A stretch of 64,000 bases of DNA from contig NZ_BCXA01000032.1 in NCBI RefSeq assembly GCF_001894865.1, positions 43,516 to 107,515 on the forward strand, written 5' to 3'. Below the pieces are notes generated by a model. That model was not told the origin of the DNA. It worked only from the letters and a program-made list of their open reading frames with translations, and did not search any database. The position numbers were made by a program, and so were the translations under genes. This document shows, piece after piece, positions 24,098 to 33,689 of this stretch (positions within the stretch are counted from its first letter, which is position 1; each line of letters opens with the position of its first letter). The stretch is from Rhodococcus maanshanensis NBRC 100610 (lineage in GTDB: Bacteria > Actinomycetota > Actinomycetes > Mycobacteriales > Mycobacteriaceae).

Positions 24098-24555
24098 GGG
24101 CGTCCCTTCTCGAATCAACAGGTCAACCGTGACGCTAATCGCCCGTGGGAGAGCCACCTTCGCCCGTCGCGGGTGAATTCGCTGGCCGCGATATCCGCCC
24201 GACCTGCGTCATCGGCCGAGTAACTGGTAGGGCCCGCATTCCGAGAGAACCAACTGGCGTCAGGGCGTGACCGACGCGTCACAGAGGATGGTTCAGCACG
24301 CTCGGGTGATCCCTCCCCCATCCGATCGCGACGATGTGCCTGCTCGCCAAGTTCACGTGAGCCGGTCCAGGAACGCACCAGTCTGCCGATCCGACTTACC
24401 GCCACACTTCGTGAAGCCAACGAACAGCCGTGAACAAATGCCAACTTTGATGACGACCTCGTGCCCTGTCGTCGTCACGCGAGGTGTCACACCGCAGGTC
24501 AGAGCGCCGGGAAATGACTACTACGATGACGATTCACACTGGGAGGCGGGATGGA
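24098..24555. other. Intergenic region next to tRNA-Gly
   Basis: No gene, terminator or clear repeat is visible here. It lies on the 3' side of the tRNA, where integrative elements usually enter, so it may be the inner edge of the island. Confidence 0.4.
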
Positions 24556-24629
24556 TGGAGCCGATGACGGGAATCGAACCCGCGTATTCAGCTTGGGAAG
24601 CTGATGTTCTACCATTGAACTACATCGGC
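24556..24629 (-). tRNA. tRNA-Gly (anticodon CCC), CCA encoded
   Basis: On the minus strand the acceptor arms GCCGATG and CATCGGC pair perfectly. The D-arm segment is GTTCAATGGTAGAAC, the anticodon loop is TTCCCAA (anticodon CCC) on a TCAGC/GCTGA stem, and the T-arm is CGGGTTCGAATCCCG. T is the discriminator and CCA is encoded. Length 71 plus CCA. It reads GGG codons. Confidence 0.97.
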
Positions 24630-24706
24630 ATGCAGGGGTTTTGCGCCCGACGAGGCACTGCAAGACCCTGCGAGCGGCAACTCTAGCAGACCGCTAACCT
24701 CTAGCT

Positions 24707-25285
24707 GTGCTGCTATCCGATCGCGACATCCGTTCCGAGATTTCCACCCAGCGGCTGGGCATCGATCCGTTCGACGACTCGATGGTTCAGCCGTCCAGCG
24801 TGGACGTCCGCCTGGACCGATTGTTCCGCGTCTTCAACAACACGCGGTACACGCACATCGACCCCGCTCAGCAGCAGGACGAGCTCACGAGCCTCGTCGA
24901 GCCTGCGGAGGGGGAGCCGTTCGTGCTGCACCCGGGCGAGTTCGTGCTCGGCTCCACGCTCGAGTTCTGCTCCCTGCCCGACGACCTGGCGGGACGCCTC
25001 GAGGGCAAGTCCAGCCTCGGCCGCCTCGGCCTGCTCACCCACTCGACCGCCGGGTTCATCGACCCGGGCTTCAGCGGGCACATCACCCTCGAGCTGTCCA
25101 ACGTCGCGAACCTGCCGATCACCCTGTGGCCCGGCATGAAGATCGGTCAGCTCTGCCTGATCCGGCTGTCCAGCCCCGCCGAGAACCCGTACGGCAGCGC
25201 GGCGGTCGGGTCGAAGTACCAGGGCCAGCGCGGCCCGACGCCGTCGAAGGCGTACCTGAACTTCGTGAAGGCGCCCACGCAGTAG
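24707..25285 (+). CDS. dcd: dCTP deaminase, dUMP-forming type
   Basis: A 192-residue protein from GTG 24707. It has [11 protein letters not shown] at the start, [15 protein letters not shown], the nucleotide site [20 protein letters not shown] and [14 protein letters not shown], and the C-terminal [13 protein letters not shown] closing segment. Mycobacterial Dcd deaminates dCTP and also hydrolyses dUTP, giving dUMP for thymidylate synthesis. The [12 protein letters not shown] segment fits that bifunctional group. Its place between tRNA-Gly and the UDP-glucose dehydrogenase region resembles Rv0321 in M. tuberculosis. Confidence 0.96.
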   Translation: MLLSDRDIRSEISTQRLGIDPFDDSMVQPSSVDVRLDRLFRVFNNTRYTHIDPAQQQDELTSLVEPAEGEPFVLHPGEFVLGSTLEFCSLPDDLAGRLEGKSSLGRLGLLTHSTAGFIDPGFSGHITLELSNVANLPITLWPGMKIGQLCLIRLSSPAENPYGSAAVGSKYQGQRGPTPSKAYLNFVKAPTQ

Positions 25286-25349
25286 CCCCGCACCACCGCG
25301 GTCGGAACGCGGACGGCCGCACCGCATTTCGGCTCGACCGTGGCCCCGG

Positions 25350-26534
25350 CTAGTGCCCCTCGCGTAGGAGGGCGAGCTGGGAGTCGTGGCTCAGGATGCG
25401 GTCGTTGCTGACCATGACCGCCGTCCCGTACGCGTCGCGCAGGTGCCGGCTCATCGCGGGGTCGTGGTCCGGCAGCGTCCCGGCGAACCCGCAGATGGTC
25501 CGTGCCCGGCCGACCAGGTCGATGAGCAGCGCCGAGGCGCTCACCTTCACCGCGTTGAACTCCAGCACCACCCCGACCGGCGACACCGCGGCCGGGTTCC
25601 TTGCGAGGAATTCGAACCGCGCCGCCGCCCCGAGGACCGTGTCGACCAGCTGCTGGTGCGCGATCACCAGCTCGGCGAGCCGGATCGCGCTCAGGGGCGG
25701 CGGCCCGGCCGAGCGGCGTCGGGCCGTCTGCACCGACCGCCTGGCCCTGAGCAGGGCGGCGTCGGCGATCCCGAGCCAGGCGGCGGACCAGAGCACGTGC
25801 GCCGCTGGGAGCATCGTCCGCGCCGAGATCTCCGCGTACGGATCGTCGAGTAGCGCTCCGGTCCCGGTGTCGACGGCGAGGCGGAAGCCGGGACTCCTGG
25901 TGCCGCGGAAGCCGATAGTGTCCCAGGTGCCGACCGCGGTCAGTCTCATCTCCGACCTCGGGCAGGCGAGCACGACCTGATCGTTCGGCGCGCCGGCCGG
26001 GGTGCGGCGGGCGGTCACCATCACCACGTCGGCGTACGCGCCGTACGCGATGACCGGCGCCGTCTTCGCCAGGCGGACGCGGCCGTCCCTGTGCTCGACC
26101 GCGCAACCGCTGGACCGGATGCCGCCGCGGACATCGATCTCGGTGGTGGCGGACGTGACGAGCAGCTGGTTCGCGGCGATGGCCGCGAGCAGCGCGCGCA
26201 TCGACTCGCTGCGCCCGTGCCGGACGACACTGAGCACCTGCGCCTGGTGCATCGCGAAGATCATCGCCGTCGACCCGCAGGACCGGCCCAGTGTGCGCGT
26301 GATCGCGGCGAGCTGGGTCAGGGAGAGCCCACCGCCGCCGAGGGCGGTCGGCACCACGGCGCCGAGCATCCCGGCCGACCTGAGCGCCGCGACGGCCTCC
26401 GCCGGGAACCGTGCGTCGCGATCGACCTCGTCCGCCCACACCGCGGCGACCCGTACGCATTCGTCGAGACCGCGGAGGGCGCCAGCGGGGGCTGCCGCGT
26501 CCCTGCCCCGAACGCTCGGTCGGCGTGAATCCAT
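25350..26534 (-). CDS. Acyl-CoA dehydrogenase-family protein
   Basis: I use the ATG at 26534 (394 residues, the usual family length); the frame stays open to an ATG at 26654. The N-terminal helical part contains FPAEAVAALRSAGMLGAVVP and GGGGLSLTQLAAITRTLGRS, the middle beta domain LLVTSATTEIDVRGG and GTWDTIGFRGTRSPGF, and the C-terminal helices end GTAVMVSNDRILSHD. The catalytic glutamate position is not obvious, so it may be a divergent member acting on an unusual acyl or flavin-dependent substrate. Confidence 0.8.
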   Translation of the reverse strand: MDSRRPSVRGRDAAAPAGALRGLDECVRVAAVWADEVDRDARFPAEAVAALRSAGMLGAVVPTALGGGGLSLTQLAAITRTLGRSCGSTAMIFAMHQAQVLSVVRHGRSESMRALLAAIAANQLLVTSATTEIDVRGGIRSSGCAVEHRDGRVRLAKTAPVIAYGAYADVVMVTARRTPAGAPNDQVVLACPRSEMRLTAVGTWDTIGFRGTRSPGFRLAVDTGTGALLDDPYAEISARTMLPAAHVLWSAAWLGIADAALLRARRSVQTARRRSAGPPPLSAIRLAELVIAHQQLVDTVLGAAARFEFLARNPAAVSPVGVVLEFNAVKVSASALLIDLVGRARTICGFAGTLPDHDPAMSRHLRDAYGTAVMVSNDRILSHDSQLALLREGH

Positions 26535-26875
26535 CACTGTCGCAGCGGAACCGACGCCCGCGCGGTTGGGTTCTCGTCGCGGTTGGCCGAGAAACTCGAT
26601 ACCGGACTCGTCCTGCCCGATGCGGATGGATGCCGGCACCGAACCCCCTATCACCTGAACTCATGGCGGTAGCCCGAAACCGAGCCCCGGCCGGCGCGCG
26701 ATCTCCCTCCCGCGCGCCGCCGTGAACCTTATCGACCGGTGCCGATCCCGCGTTAGCGCAATTCGCGGATGTGTCGGACGTTACGTCGAGGCGGCGGGGC
26801 CGGATCCGCCGCCGACGCGCCGCCGACTGCGTTAGGGTGCTGGCAGATGGCGTGGACTGATTGCTGGGGGGCACC
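26535..26875. other. Divergent promoter region
   Basis: 341 bases between the acyl-CoA dehydrogenase homologue and the WXG100-like operon. Apart from a GC-rich GGCGG/CCGCC hairpin near 26791-26815 I see no defined site. The 5' part could code if the longer dehydrogenase start were used. Confidence 0.35.
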
Positions 26876-27181
26876 ATGACGTCAGGGGAGATGGCGGTCG
26901 ACACCGCCGCGTTGGCACGGCTCGCGGTGGCGCTGGAGTCGGCGGCCGAGGCCATCGAGGAGATCGACACCGCACGCGCGTTCCGGCGTGCGGCCGAGGG
27001 GCTCGCCGGGTCCGACACGGCCGCGGCCTACGCCGCGGGAGCGGACCGGATCGCGGCCGGCGTGCGGGCGATCGGGTCGAGGGTCCGGGTGATGTCACAG
27101 ATCGCGGCCACCAACACAACGAGGTACGACGACACCGAGGCCGGGAACAGGGGTCTGCTCGCGTCGGCGGGCGGTGCCTGA
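26876..27181 (+). CDS. WXG100-like secretion-target protein
   Basis: The 101-residue product of ATG 26876, preceded by a GGGGGG run, is almost entirely helical and Ala-rich: MAVDTAALARLAVALESAAE, then EEIDTARAFRRAAEGLAGSD in the turn region, then a second helix ending YDDTEAGNRGLLASAGGA. The size and helix-turn-helix plan fit EspC/WXG100-like type VII substrates, although a canonical W-x-G is missing. Its stop overlaps the start of the hydrolase gene, and the pair resembles other actinobacterial helical-partner/DUF1023 operons. Confidence 0.7.
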   Translation: MTSGEMAVDTAALARLAVALESAAEAIEEIDTARAFRRAAEGLAGSDTAAAYAAGADRIAAGVRAIGSRVRVMSQIAATNTTRYDDTEAGNRGLLASAGGA

Positions 27182-28899
27182 TGCGCCCCACGCTCAGCCA
27201 GCTGCGGGGCTGGAATCCCCAATGCCTCAACGGTTCCGCGGACGAGCTCGCCCGGACCACCGCCGAGTTGGACGCGCAGATCGCCCTCGTCGTCCGCAGC
27301 GTCGACGGTGTCCTCGACACCTGGCACGGCGACGCGGCGCGCGCTGCCTGGGAGCGCGCGGTGGCGGAACGGTCCGCGGGCAACTCGATCGCGATGGCGT
27401 TGCTCGCGACCTCCTCGTCGCTGCGCCGGGGCGCGGCGACGATCGAATCGGCTGCCGCGCACGCCGTCTCGGTGATCGACGGCGCGCTCGGCGAGGGCTT
27501 CGCGGTGTCCGAGGACGGCACCGTCACCGCGCCGGCGGCCGGGGCTGGACTGACCGTGGCGGCGGCCGGTGACGGCGCCCTCGCGCAGCGGGTCCTCGAC
27601 GCCCGGGCGCGCGAGCTCTCCGACGACATCGCCCGGGCGCTCGACGAGGTCGCGCTCGCCGACAGCCGCACCGCCGCGACGCTGACCGACTGTCTGGCGG
27701 AGTTCGATCAGGTCTCCGCGGCGCCTGCGCCGGGCCCGCGCGTCCAGGACATCGTCGACGGGCGATCCGCCCTGCCCGCGGGCGCGGCGGAGCTCCACGA
27801 GTTCTGGGCGGGCCTGACCGCCGAGGAGAAGGACGCACTGTTCGCGCACGACCGCGAGGTCGGCAACCGGGACGGCATCCCGGCCGCCGACAAGGATCGC
27901 TACAACCGGATGCATCTCGAGGACCTGCAGACCCGGGCGGCGGCGGCGCTGGACGCGGTGGACACGAAGCATCCCGGATGGGCGGCGGGAGAACACGTGC
28001 CGGCCCAGCCCGCGTCCAACTCCCGCGACGAGAAGGCGTGGAAGGCCTGGGCCGAGTACAGCGCGTGGCGGGGCGAACGCGAGCCGCTCCAGGCGAAATC
28101 CGATGAGTACGGGGCCGTGCGCCGCGCCCTCGACGTGGGGTCGGCGCCGCCGAGGCTCCTGATGGGCATCGACGGCGGCGGACGGGCGGCGATCGCCCTT
28201 GGCAACCCCGACCTCGCCGACAACGTCGCCACCCTCGTGCCGGGCACCGGCTCGCACCTCGGCGGCATCGGGGGCGACATCGACCGGTCCGCCCGCATGC
28301 TCGACGCCGCGACCCGCGCCGATCCGCTCGCCGTGACCGCCGTCGTCACCTGGTACGGCTACAACGCGCCGCAGAGCATCCCCGAGGCCGGGCTCGACAG
28401 GTTCGCGGAACGGGGCGCACCCCGGCTGGACGGCTTCCAGGACGGCCTGCGGGCCGCGCACCAGGGGCAGGCGGCGCATCAGGTGATCGTCGGACACAGC
28501 TACGGCAGCACCGTGATCGGGACGGCCGCGGTCGGCGGCGGATCGCTGGACGTCGACGAGTTGGTCTTCGTCGGCAGTCCAGGAGTCAACGCGGACCACG
28601 TCTCGGAGCTGCACCTCGAGGGCGTCAACGCGGGCGATGTCGGCGCGCACGTGTACTCGACCGCGGCCCGCTGGGACCCGGTGCCGTACATCGGGGACGC
28701 GACGCTGGCCGGCAGGCACGTGCATGGGACCGATCCGACCGACCCGGACTTCGGGGGCCGGGTGTTCGCCAGCGACCCGGGCGATCCGGGTCCGCTCCTC
28801 GGCGCCAATCCCCGGGTCCACAGCGAGTACTGGGATCTGCGGAATCCGTCGCTGGAGGGGATGGGGCGGATCATCGCCGGGCTGGGAGGGCCCTCGTGA
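27181..28899 (+). CDS. DUF1023 alpha/beta hydrolase with WXG100-like N-terminus
   Basis: ATG 27181 overlaps the previous stop by one base (TGATG). Of 572 residues, the first 180 are helical and include LDTWHGDAARAAWERAV, a W-x-G type turn. The C-terminal alpha/beta hydrolase domain has the nucleophile in QVIVGHSYGSTVIG, aspartates in TAARWDPVPYIGD, and a histidine in NPRVHSEYWDL. DUF1023 proteins are exported or envelope-associated lipase or toxin-like enzymes in mycolata. With the WXG100-like partner it is a likely type VII export substrate. Confidence 0.85.
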   Translation: MRPTLSQLRGWNPQCLNGSADELARTTAELDAQIALVVRSVDGVLDTWHGDAARAAWERAVAERSAGNSIAMALLATSSSLRRGAATIESAAAHAVSVIDGALGEGFAVSEDGTVTAPAAGAGLTVAAAGDGALAQRVLDARARELSDDIARALDEVALADSRTAATLTDCLAEFDQVSAAPAPGPRVQDIVDGRSALPAGAAELHEFWAGLTAEEKDALFAHDREVGNRDGIPAADKDRYNRMHLEDLQTRAAAALDAVDTKHPGWAAGEHVPAQPASNSRDEKAWKAWAEYSAWRGEREPLQAKSDEYGAVRRALDVGSAPPRLLMGIDGGGRAAIALGNPDLADNVATLVPGTGSHLGGIGGDIDRSARMLDAATRADPLAVTAVVTWYGYNAPQSIPEAGLDRFAERGAPRLDGFQDGLRAAHQGQAAHQVIVGHSYGSTVIGTAAVGGGSLDVDELVFVGSPGVNADHVSELHLEGVNAGDVGAHVYSTAARWDPVPYIGDATLAGRHVHGTDPTDPDFGGRVFASDPGDPGPLLGANPRVHSEYWDLRNPSLEGMGRIIAGLGGPS

Positions 28900-29468
28900 G
28901 GCCCGAGATCGCGCCGAGAACCGGCGTCGGCAGGACGCTGACGGCGAGCGCGCTCGGCGCCGTCGTCCTGCTCGCCGCCGCCTGCAGCTCAGACGAGGAG
29001 CCCCACGTGGACACCGCACTGACCGAGGTCGCCGCCGCCGCTGCGCTGGTCGAGTATTTCGGCGAGGCCCTCTCCGCGCTACCCGAAGGCGCCAGTTTGA
29101 CTCTGGCGCATCCCAGTTCGTCGATCGGGGCGTTCAACCCCGGCGGCGTCACGCCCTGCGACGACAACGACGGCGACGCCGCCGGCCCCGTCTTCCTCAC
29201 CCTCAACTACTGGGTGAGCGGGATCCCCGAGGGCGGCGCGGCCCAGGAGCTGGACGCGATCGCCGCCTACTGGGACGACCGGGACCGGCCGCTCGTCCGA
29301 CGATCGTCGGGGGAGGGCAGCACCGCGGTCGCGACCATGCCCGACGGATCCGCGATCGTGGCCCACGACAACGGCCGGGGCAGCCTGTCGGTCTCGGGCA
29401 CCTCCGCCTGCTTCCCGCGCGCCAACGCGGGCGCCGGCGGCCAACCCGAGGTCATCGACAGGCCCTGA
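28896..29468 (+). CDS. Putative lipoprotein
   Basis: GTG 28896 overlaps the hydrolase stop (GTGA). The 190-residue protein has a signal peptide with lipobox LLAAAC at about residue 30, followed by SSDEEPH, so it should be a membrane lipoprotein. The mature part has two cysteines (TPCDDND, SACFPR) likely to be disulfide-bonded. It could be an immunity or accessory protein for the hydrolase, by gene order. No named domain. Confidence 0.8.
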   Translation: MRPEIAPRTGVGRTLTASALGAVVLLAAACSSDEEPHVDTALTEVAAAAALVEYFGEALSALPEGASLTLAHPSSSIGAFNPGGVTPCDDNDGDAAGPVFLTLNYWVSGIPEGGAAQELDAIAAYWDDRDRPLVRRSSGEGSTAVATMPDGSAIVAHDNGRGSLSVSGTSACFPRANAGAGGQPEVIDRP

Positions 29469-29568
29469 CCGGCCGCTCGCCTGCCCGACGCCGGATGTAC
29501 ACCTGCTGTTGCCGCGACCCTTGCACCGGGTATCCGCTGCGCTAACCCTGGGCGCCTATCAACTACCT

Positions 29569-30891
29569 ATGCGCTGCACCGTTTTCGGAACCGGCTATCT
29601 CGGAGCCACGCACGCCGCCTGCATGGCCGAGTTGGGACACGAGGTGCTCGGGGTCGACATCGACCCGGGCAAGGTGGCCAAGCTCTCCGGGGGAGAGGTG
29701 CCGTTCTACGAACCGGGCCTCGCGCAGGTCCTCAAACGCAACATCGACGCCGGCCGGCTGCACTTCACCACCTCGTACCCCGACGCCGCCGCGTTCGCGG
29801 ACCTGCACTTCCTCGGGGTGGGGACACCGCAGAAGAAGGGCGAGTACGGCGCCGACCTGCGGCACGTGCACTCGGTGATCGACACCCTCGCCCCGCTGCT
29901 GGACCGGCCCGCGGTGATCGTCGGCAAGTCGACGGTGCCGGTCGGCACGGCGGCCGAACTGGGCGCGCGGGCCCGCGAGCTCGCGCCTGCGGGCGAGGAG
30001 GTCGAGGTCGCTTGGAACCCCGAGTTCCTGCGCGAGGGCTTCGCCGTCGAGGACACCCTGCGGCCGGACCGCCTCGTGCTCGGGGTCGACCCCGCTCGCC
30101 CCGGGCGCGCCGAGGCGCTGCTCCGCCGGCTGTACGCGCGCCTGATCGAGGACGAGGTGCCGTTCCTGCTCACCGACCTGCCGACCGCGGAGCTGGTGAA
30201 GGTGTCCGCGAACGCCTTCCTCGCGACCAAGATCTCCTTCATCAACGCGATCTCCGAGGTGTGCGAGGCGACCGGCGCCGACGTCACGCAGCTGGCTGAC
30301 GCGCTCGGCTACGACGCCCGGATCGGGCGCCGATTCCTCAACGCGGGACTGGGCTTCGGCGGAGGCTGCCTGCCGAAGGACATCCGGGCGTTCATGGCGC
30401 GGGCGGGTGAACTCGGCGCCGATCAGGCGCTGACCTTCCTGCGCGAGGTGGACAGCATCAATATGCGCCGCCGGACCAAGATGGTCGAGCTGGCGACCAG
30501 AGCATGCGGCGGGTCGCTGCTCGGTGCGAACATCGCGGTCCTCGGCGCGGCGTTCAAACCCGAGTCCGACGACGTCCGGGACTCGCCCGCCCTCAACGTG
30601 GCCGGGATGATGCAGCTGCACGGCGCGGTGGTGAGCGTGTTCGATCCGAAGGCGCTCGACAACTCCCGCCGGCTGTTCCCCACGCTGAACTACGCCACCT
30701 CGGTCGAGGAGGCGTGCGACAACGCCGACGCGGTGCTGCTGGCCACCGAGTGGGACGAGTTCAAGGCGCTGCGTCCCGAGGACCTCGCGGGGACGGTCCG
30801 CTCGAAGGTGCTCATCGACGGGCGCAACTGCCTCGATCCCGCTGAGTGGACGGCCGCGGGATGGACCTACCGAGGCCTGGGCCGCAGCTGA
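29569..30891 (+). CDS. udgA: UDP-glucose 6-dehydrogenase
   Basis: The ATG at 29569 begins MRCTVFGTGYLGATHAACMA, the NAD-binding GxGYxG motif directly at the N-terminus, so upstream starts are rejected. Of 440 residues, the middle holds STVPVGTA, WNPEFLREG and VSANAFLATKISFIN, and the catalytic cysteine lies in GFGGGCLPKDI. The C-terminal domain has LGAAFKPESDDVRDSPAL. The enzyme oxidises UDP-glucose to UDP-glucuronate for envelope polysaccharides. Position after dcd resembles Rv0321-Rv0322. Confidence 0.96.
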   Translation: MRCTVFGTGYLGATHAACMAELGHEVLGVDIDPGKVAKLSGGEVPFYEPGLAQVLKRNIDAGRLHFTTSYPDAAAFADLHFLGVGTPQKKGEYGADLRHVHSVIDTLAPLLDRPAVIVGKSTVPVGTAAELGARARELAPAGEEVEVAWNPEFLREGFAVEDTLRPDRLVLGVDPARPGRAEALLRRLYARLIEDEVPFLLTDLPTAELVKVSANAFLATKISFINAISEVCEATGADVTQLADALGYDARIGRRFLNAGLGFGGGCLPKDIRAFMARAGELGADQALTFLREVDSINMRRRTKMVELATRACGGSLLGANIAVLGAAFKPESDDVRDSPALNVAGMMQLHGAVVSVFDPKALDNSRRLFPTLNYATSVEEACDNADAVLLATEWDEFKALRPEDLAGTVRSKVLIDGRNCLDPAEWTAAGWTYRGLGRS

Positions 30892-31039
30892 GGGCGGTGA
30901 GCTGGACGATCGGCCAGGTCGGCGTCCCTGCGATCACCGCGCGCGGGGTGCGGCTGGACACTCGTTCGTTATGCTCACCTCGTCCAAGTGCGCGCGATTC
31001 GAGCGTCGGCTGCGTGCAAACCCGATTTAAGGCGGCTCG

Positions 31040-32332
31040 ATGAGTGCGGTTCTGGGTGTGTCGGTGGGGTCCAGTGCCGTGCGGATGGCGCGTCCCGACG
31101 TCGCCTCCCGCCGCGGGCCAGGCGGGGTCGACGCGTTCCAGCGGCAGGTCATCGCGACGGTGCCGCACCGCGCCGAGGAGACGGCAGCCCAGTCCATCGG
31201 GGTGCTGTTCGCGCAGGGCGGGGAGACCGTCGGTGCCACCGGCGTCGCGTACGCCACGCAGCGTCAGGCCGACGCGTTGCAGCAGGCGATGGCGCGCCAG
31301 CGCCTGCACAACTACCAGTTGATCCCGGCGAGCACGGCCGCGATCACGCGGCTCGAGGCCACCGGGGAGATCTACGACTTCCGGACGCTGGTCCTCTATG
31401 ACCTGGGCAGCTCCGGCCTGACCGTGAGCGTGGTCGACAGGGCGTCGGGGACGGTGCTGGCCGCCGAGCGCAGCACCGAGATCGCGGGGGACTACTTCGA
31501 CTGGCTGATCAGCCAGCACCAGGCCAATGCGCAGGGCATCGTCTCGCCGGTTGGTGCCGACGAGGCGACCGCCTTCAACGAGCGGTGCCGCTTCGCCAAG
31601 GAGCAGCTCTCCGCCAGCGAGGCGATCGCCGTGCCGAGCGAGGCCGGGTTGATCCTGCTCTCCCGCGAGACCTTCGAATCGATGATCGTGGTGCCCGTCG
31701 AGGGTTCGGCGCGGTTCGCCCGAGGGGTGATCGCGGCGTCCGGCCGCTATCCCGATGCGGTGGTCCTGCTCGGCGGCGGCGCGCACATCCCGCTGGTGCA
31801 GTCCATCCTGCGCAACTGGCTCAACCTTCCGACGGTGGTGCCCGCCGAACCGGAGATGGTCGCGGCGCAGGGCGCGGCCATGCTGGCGACACCGGTAGCG
31901 CCACCGGTCGCGCCGCCGGAACCCCAGTGGAGCGCCGCGGATGCCCTGAGCCCTCGTCGGACCCGTGGCCCGTCCCGCCGTCAGCTCGCGATCGCGGGGG
32001 CGGCGGCCACCGGCCTTGTCGTCGTCGCCGGCATCGGGCTGTCGATGGGGCGCGACGGCGCCGCCACCACCCAGGGCGAGGGCCGCGCCACCGCGGTGAC
32101 CGAGGACCGGGATGCGCCGTCCACGACGACTGCGCCCCCGACCACCACCACGACACCGCCGTCGTCGACCCCGCGCGCGCCCGCGCCGCAGCCGGCCGCC
32201 GAGCCGTCACAGGCGACCTCGGAGCCGCCGCCGGTTCCTGGTCCGCCACCGCGGCGCTATCTCAACCTGCCGGACCCCATACAGATCGAGGTGCCGCCGG
32301 GCATGGAGCTGCCGCCGGGGATGGTCCGCTGA
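31040..32332 (+). CDS. Hsp70-like protein with membrane anchor and Pro/Thr tail
   Basis: A 430-residue protein. The N-terminal 290 residues form an actin/Hsp70-like ATPase: LGVSVGSSAVRMA, IPASTAAITRLEAT, the phosphate-2 loop VLYDLGSSGLTVSV and the adenosine motif VVLLGGGAHIPLV. There is no substrate-binding domain. Instead, a membrane helix (LAIAGAAATGLVVVAGIGL, about 317-335) leads to an outside tail rich in Thr, Pro and Ala ending PPGMELPPGMVR. Related proteins, such as Rv0312, occur in mycobacteria. Role unknown. A second such protein is at 55612-57339. Confidence 0.85.
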   Translation: MSAVLGVSVGSSAVRMARPDVASRRGPGGVDAFQRQVIATVPHRAEETAAQSIGVLFAQGGETVGATGVAYATQRQADALQQAMARQRLHNYQLIPASTAAITRLEATGEIYDFRTLVLYDLGSSGLTVSVVDRASGTVLAAERSTEIAGDYFDWLISQHQANAQGIVSPVGADEATAFNERCRFAKEQLSASEAIAVPSEAGLILLSRETFESMIVVPVEGSARFARGVIAASGRYPDAVVLLGGGAHIPLVQSILRNWLNLPTVVPAEPEMVAAQGAAMLATPVAPPVAPPEPQWSAADALSPRRTRGPSRRQLAIAGAAATGLVVVAGIGLSMGRDGAATTQGEGRATAVTEDRDAPSTTTAPPTTTTTPPSSTPRAPAPQPAAEPSQATSEPPPVPGPPPRRYLNLPDPIQIEVPPGMELPPGMVR

Positions 32333-32390
32333 CGTCTGGCCGGCGGTAAGTGGGCGCCTCTTCCGAGGGGAACGAGCGCCGCACGCATCG

Positions 32391-33689
32391 TCAGCGCGCG
32401 TGCCTTCCGCCGGACCGCGCCGTGACCGCGGCGGCCGCACCGGACCGCGGTGGGCGGGCCAGCATCACCGCGATCGCCGTGGTGAGCGGGACGGACAGTG
32501 CAAGGGCGATGCCGCCGACCGAGGAGCGCACGATCTCGATCGCGACCGCGTCCCCGAGCAGCACGTCGTTGATCGAGCGGCCCGCCACGCTGAAGAGCAG
32601 CAGCAGCGGGAGCGCGCCGCCGGCATAGGCCAGCACCAGTGTGTAGACGGTGCTGGCGATGTGGTCGCGGCCAACGCGCATCGCGGAGCCGAAGATCTGG
32701 CGGCGGTTGGCGTTGCGGTCGAGGTCGGCGAGCTCGAACGCCGTCGAGGCCTGGGTGATGGTGACGTCGTTGAGCACACCGAGCGAGCCGATGATGAACC
32801 CGGCGAACAGCAGCCCCGTGATGCTCACGTGCTCGATGTAGGTCTGCACGTTGGTGTTCTGTTCCTCGGACAGCCCCGTCAGGTGCGTCATCTCGATCGT
32901 CACCCAGGACAGCAGTGCGGCGAGCAGCATCGACGCCAGCGTGCCGAGCAGGGCCGAACTGGTCCGCAGGCTCACCCCGTGGGCCAGGTACAGGACGGCG
33001 TACAGGATGGCGGCGCCGCCGACGAGGGCGACCGGGATGGCGGGCTGGCCGTCGAGCAGGGCGGGCAGCATGAACCCGACGAGCACGGCGAAGGCGACCA
33101 GGAGCCCGAGCAGGGCGCGTACGCCCCGCCAGCGCGCGACCACGGCGACGACGATGACGAACGCCGCGACGATCAGAAGCAGCGGCAGCCCGCGGGCGAA
33201 GTCCTCGAAGGAGTACACGGTGGCGCCGGACGGATCCGTCTGGCGCACGAGCCGGATGTTGTCGCCGACGCGTAGATCCGGCTGCCCGGGGCCTGGCCCG
33301 ATCTCCAGCAGCGTCGTGGTGCCCTCGTTCGGGCCGGACTCGATGTCGATGAGGCTGCGCTGGCAGTTGTAGGAGTCGTTCGGCGGCGGCTGCGGCGAAC
33401 CCGTGAAGGGCTTGCCTGCGGAGGCGCTGCCGCACGGCCCGATGTCCTGCAGTGTGACGGTGCCCGCCTCGGTGACGACGGCGCCGCCGCCGGAGGTCTG
33501 GAAGGGCAAAGGGATGTCGATGCTGCGGCTGCTCGGCCACAGGGCGACCGCGCCTGCGAGCACGGCGATGCCGATCGCGACGAGCAGTCCGACGACCACC
33601 CGGGCCGCGACCGGGCCGACCGGGATGGGACCGCCGTGGCCGTGGCCGTGCCCATGCCCGTGGCCATGGTTGTTCCTGACCTCGGTCAT
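32391..33689 (-). CDS. YibE/F-family membrane protein with His-Gly N-terminus
   Basis: A 432-residue protein with about eight membrane helices. After a cytoplasmic HGHGHGHGHGHGG segment comes one helix, an external domain with a Cys pair (IGPCGSAS, SYNCQRS) and the YibE/F core: LGLLVAFAVLVGFMLPALL, GSLGVLNDVTITQASTAFEL and RQIFGSAMRVGRDHIASTVY. The family is widespread but uncharacterised. The histidine run may bind metal. It is convergent with the Hsp70-like gene and divergent from the lipoprotein gene. Confidence 0.9.
   Translation of the reverse strand: MTEVRNNHGHGHGHGHGHGGPIPVGPVAARVVVGLLVAIGIAVLAGAVALWPSSRSIDIPLPFQTSGGGAVVTEAGTVTLQDIGPCGSASAGKPFTGSPQPPPNDSYNCQRSLIDIESGPNEGTTTLLEIGPGPGQPDLRVGDNIRLVRQTDPSGATVYSFEDFARGLPLLLIVAAFVIVVAVVARWRGVRALLGLLVAFAVLVGFMLPALLDGQPAIPVALVGGAAILYAVLYLAHGVSLRTSSALLGTLASMLLAALLSWVTIEMTHLTGLSEEQNTNVQTYIEHVSITGLLFAGFIIGSLGVLNDVTITQASTAFELADLDRNANRRQIFGSAMRVGRDHIASTVYTLVLAYAGGALPLLLLFSVAGRSINDVLLGDAVAIEIVRSSVGGIALALSVPLTTAIAVMLARPPRSGAAAAVTARSGGRHAR

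Noticed and set aside
25147..27018. 623-codon minus-strand frame across dcd and the acyl-CoA dehydrogenase gene
   Set aside because: Composition is Arg/Ala/Pro noise and it contradicts two well-supported genes.
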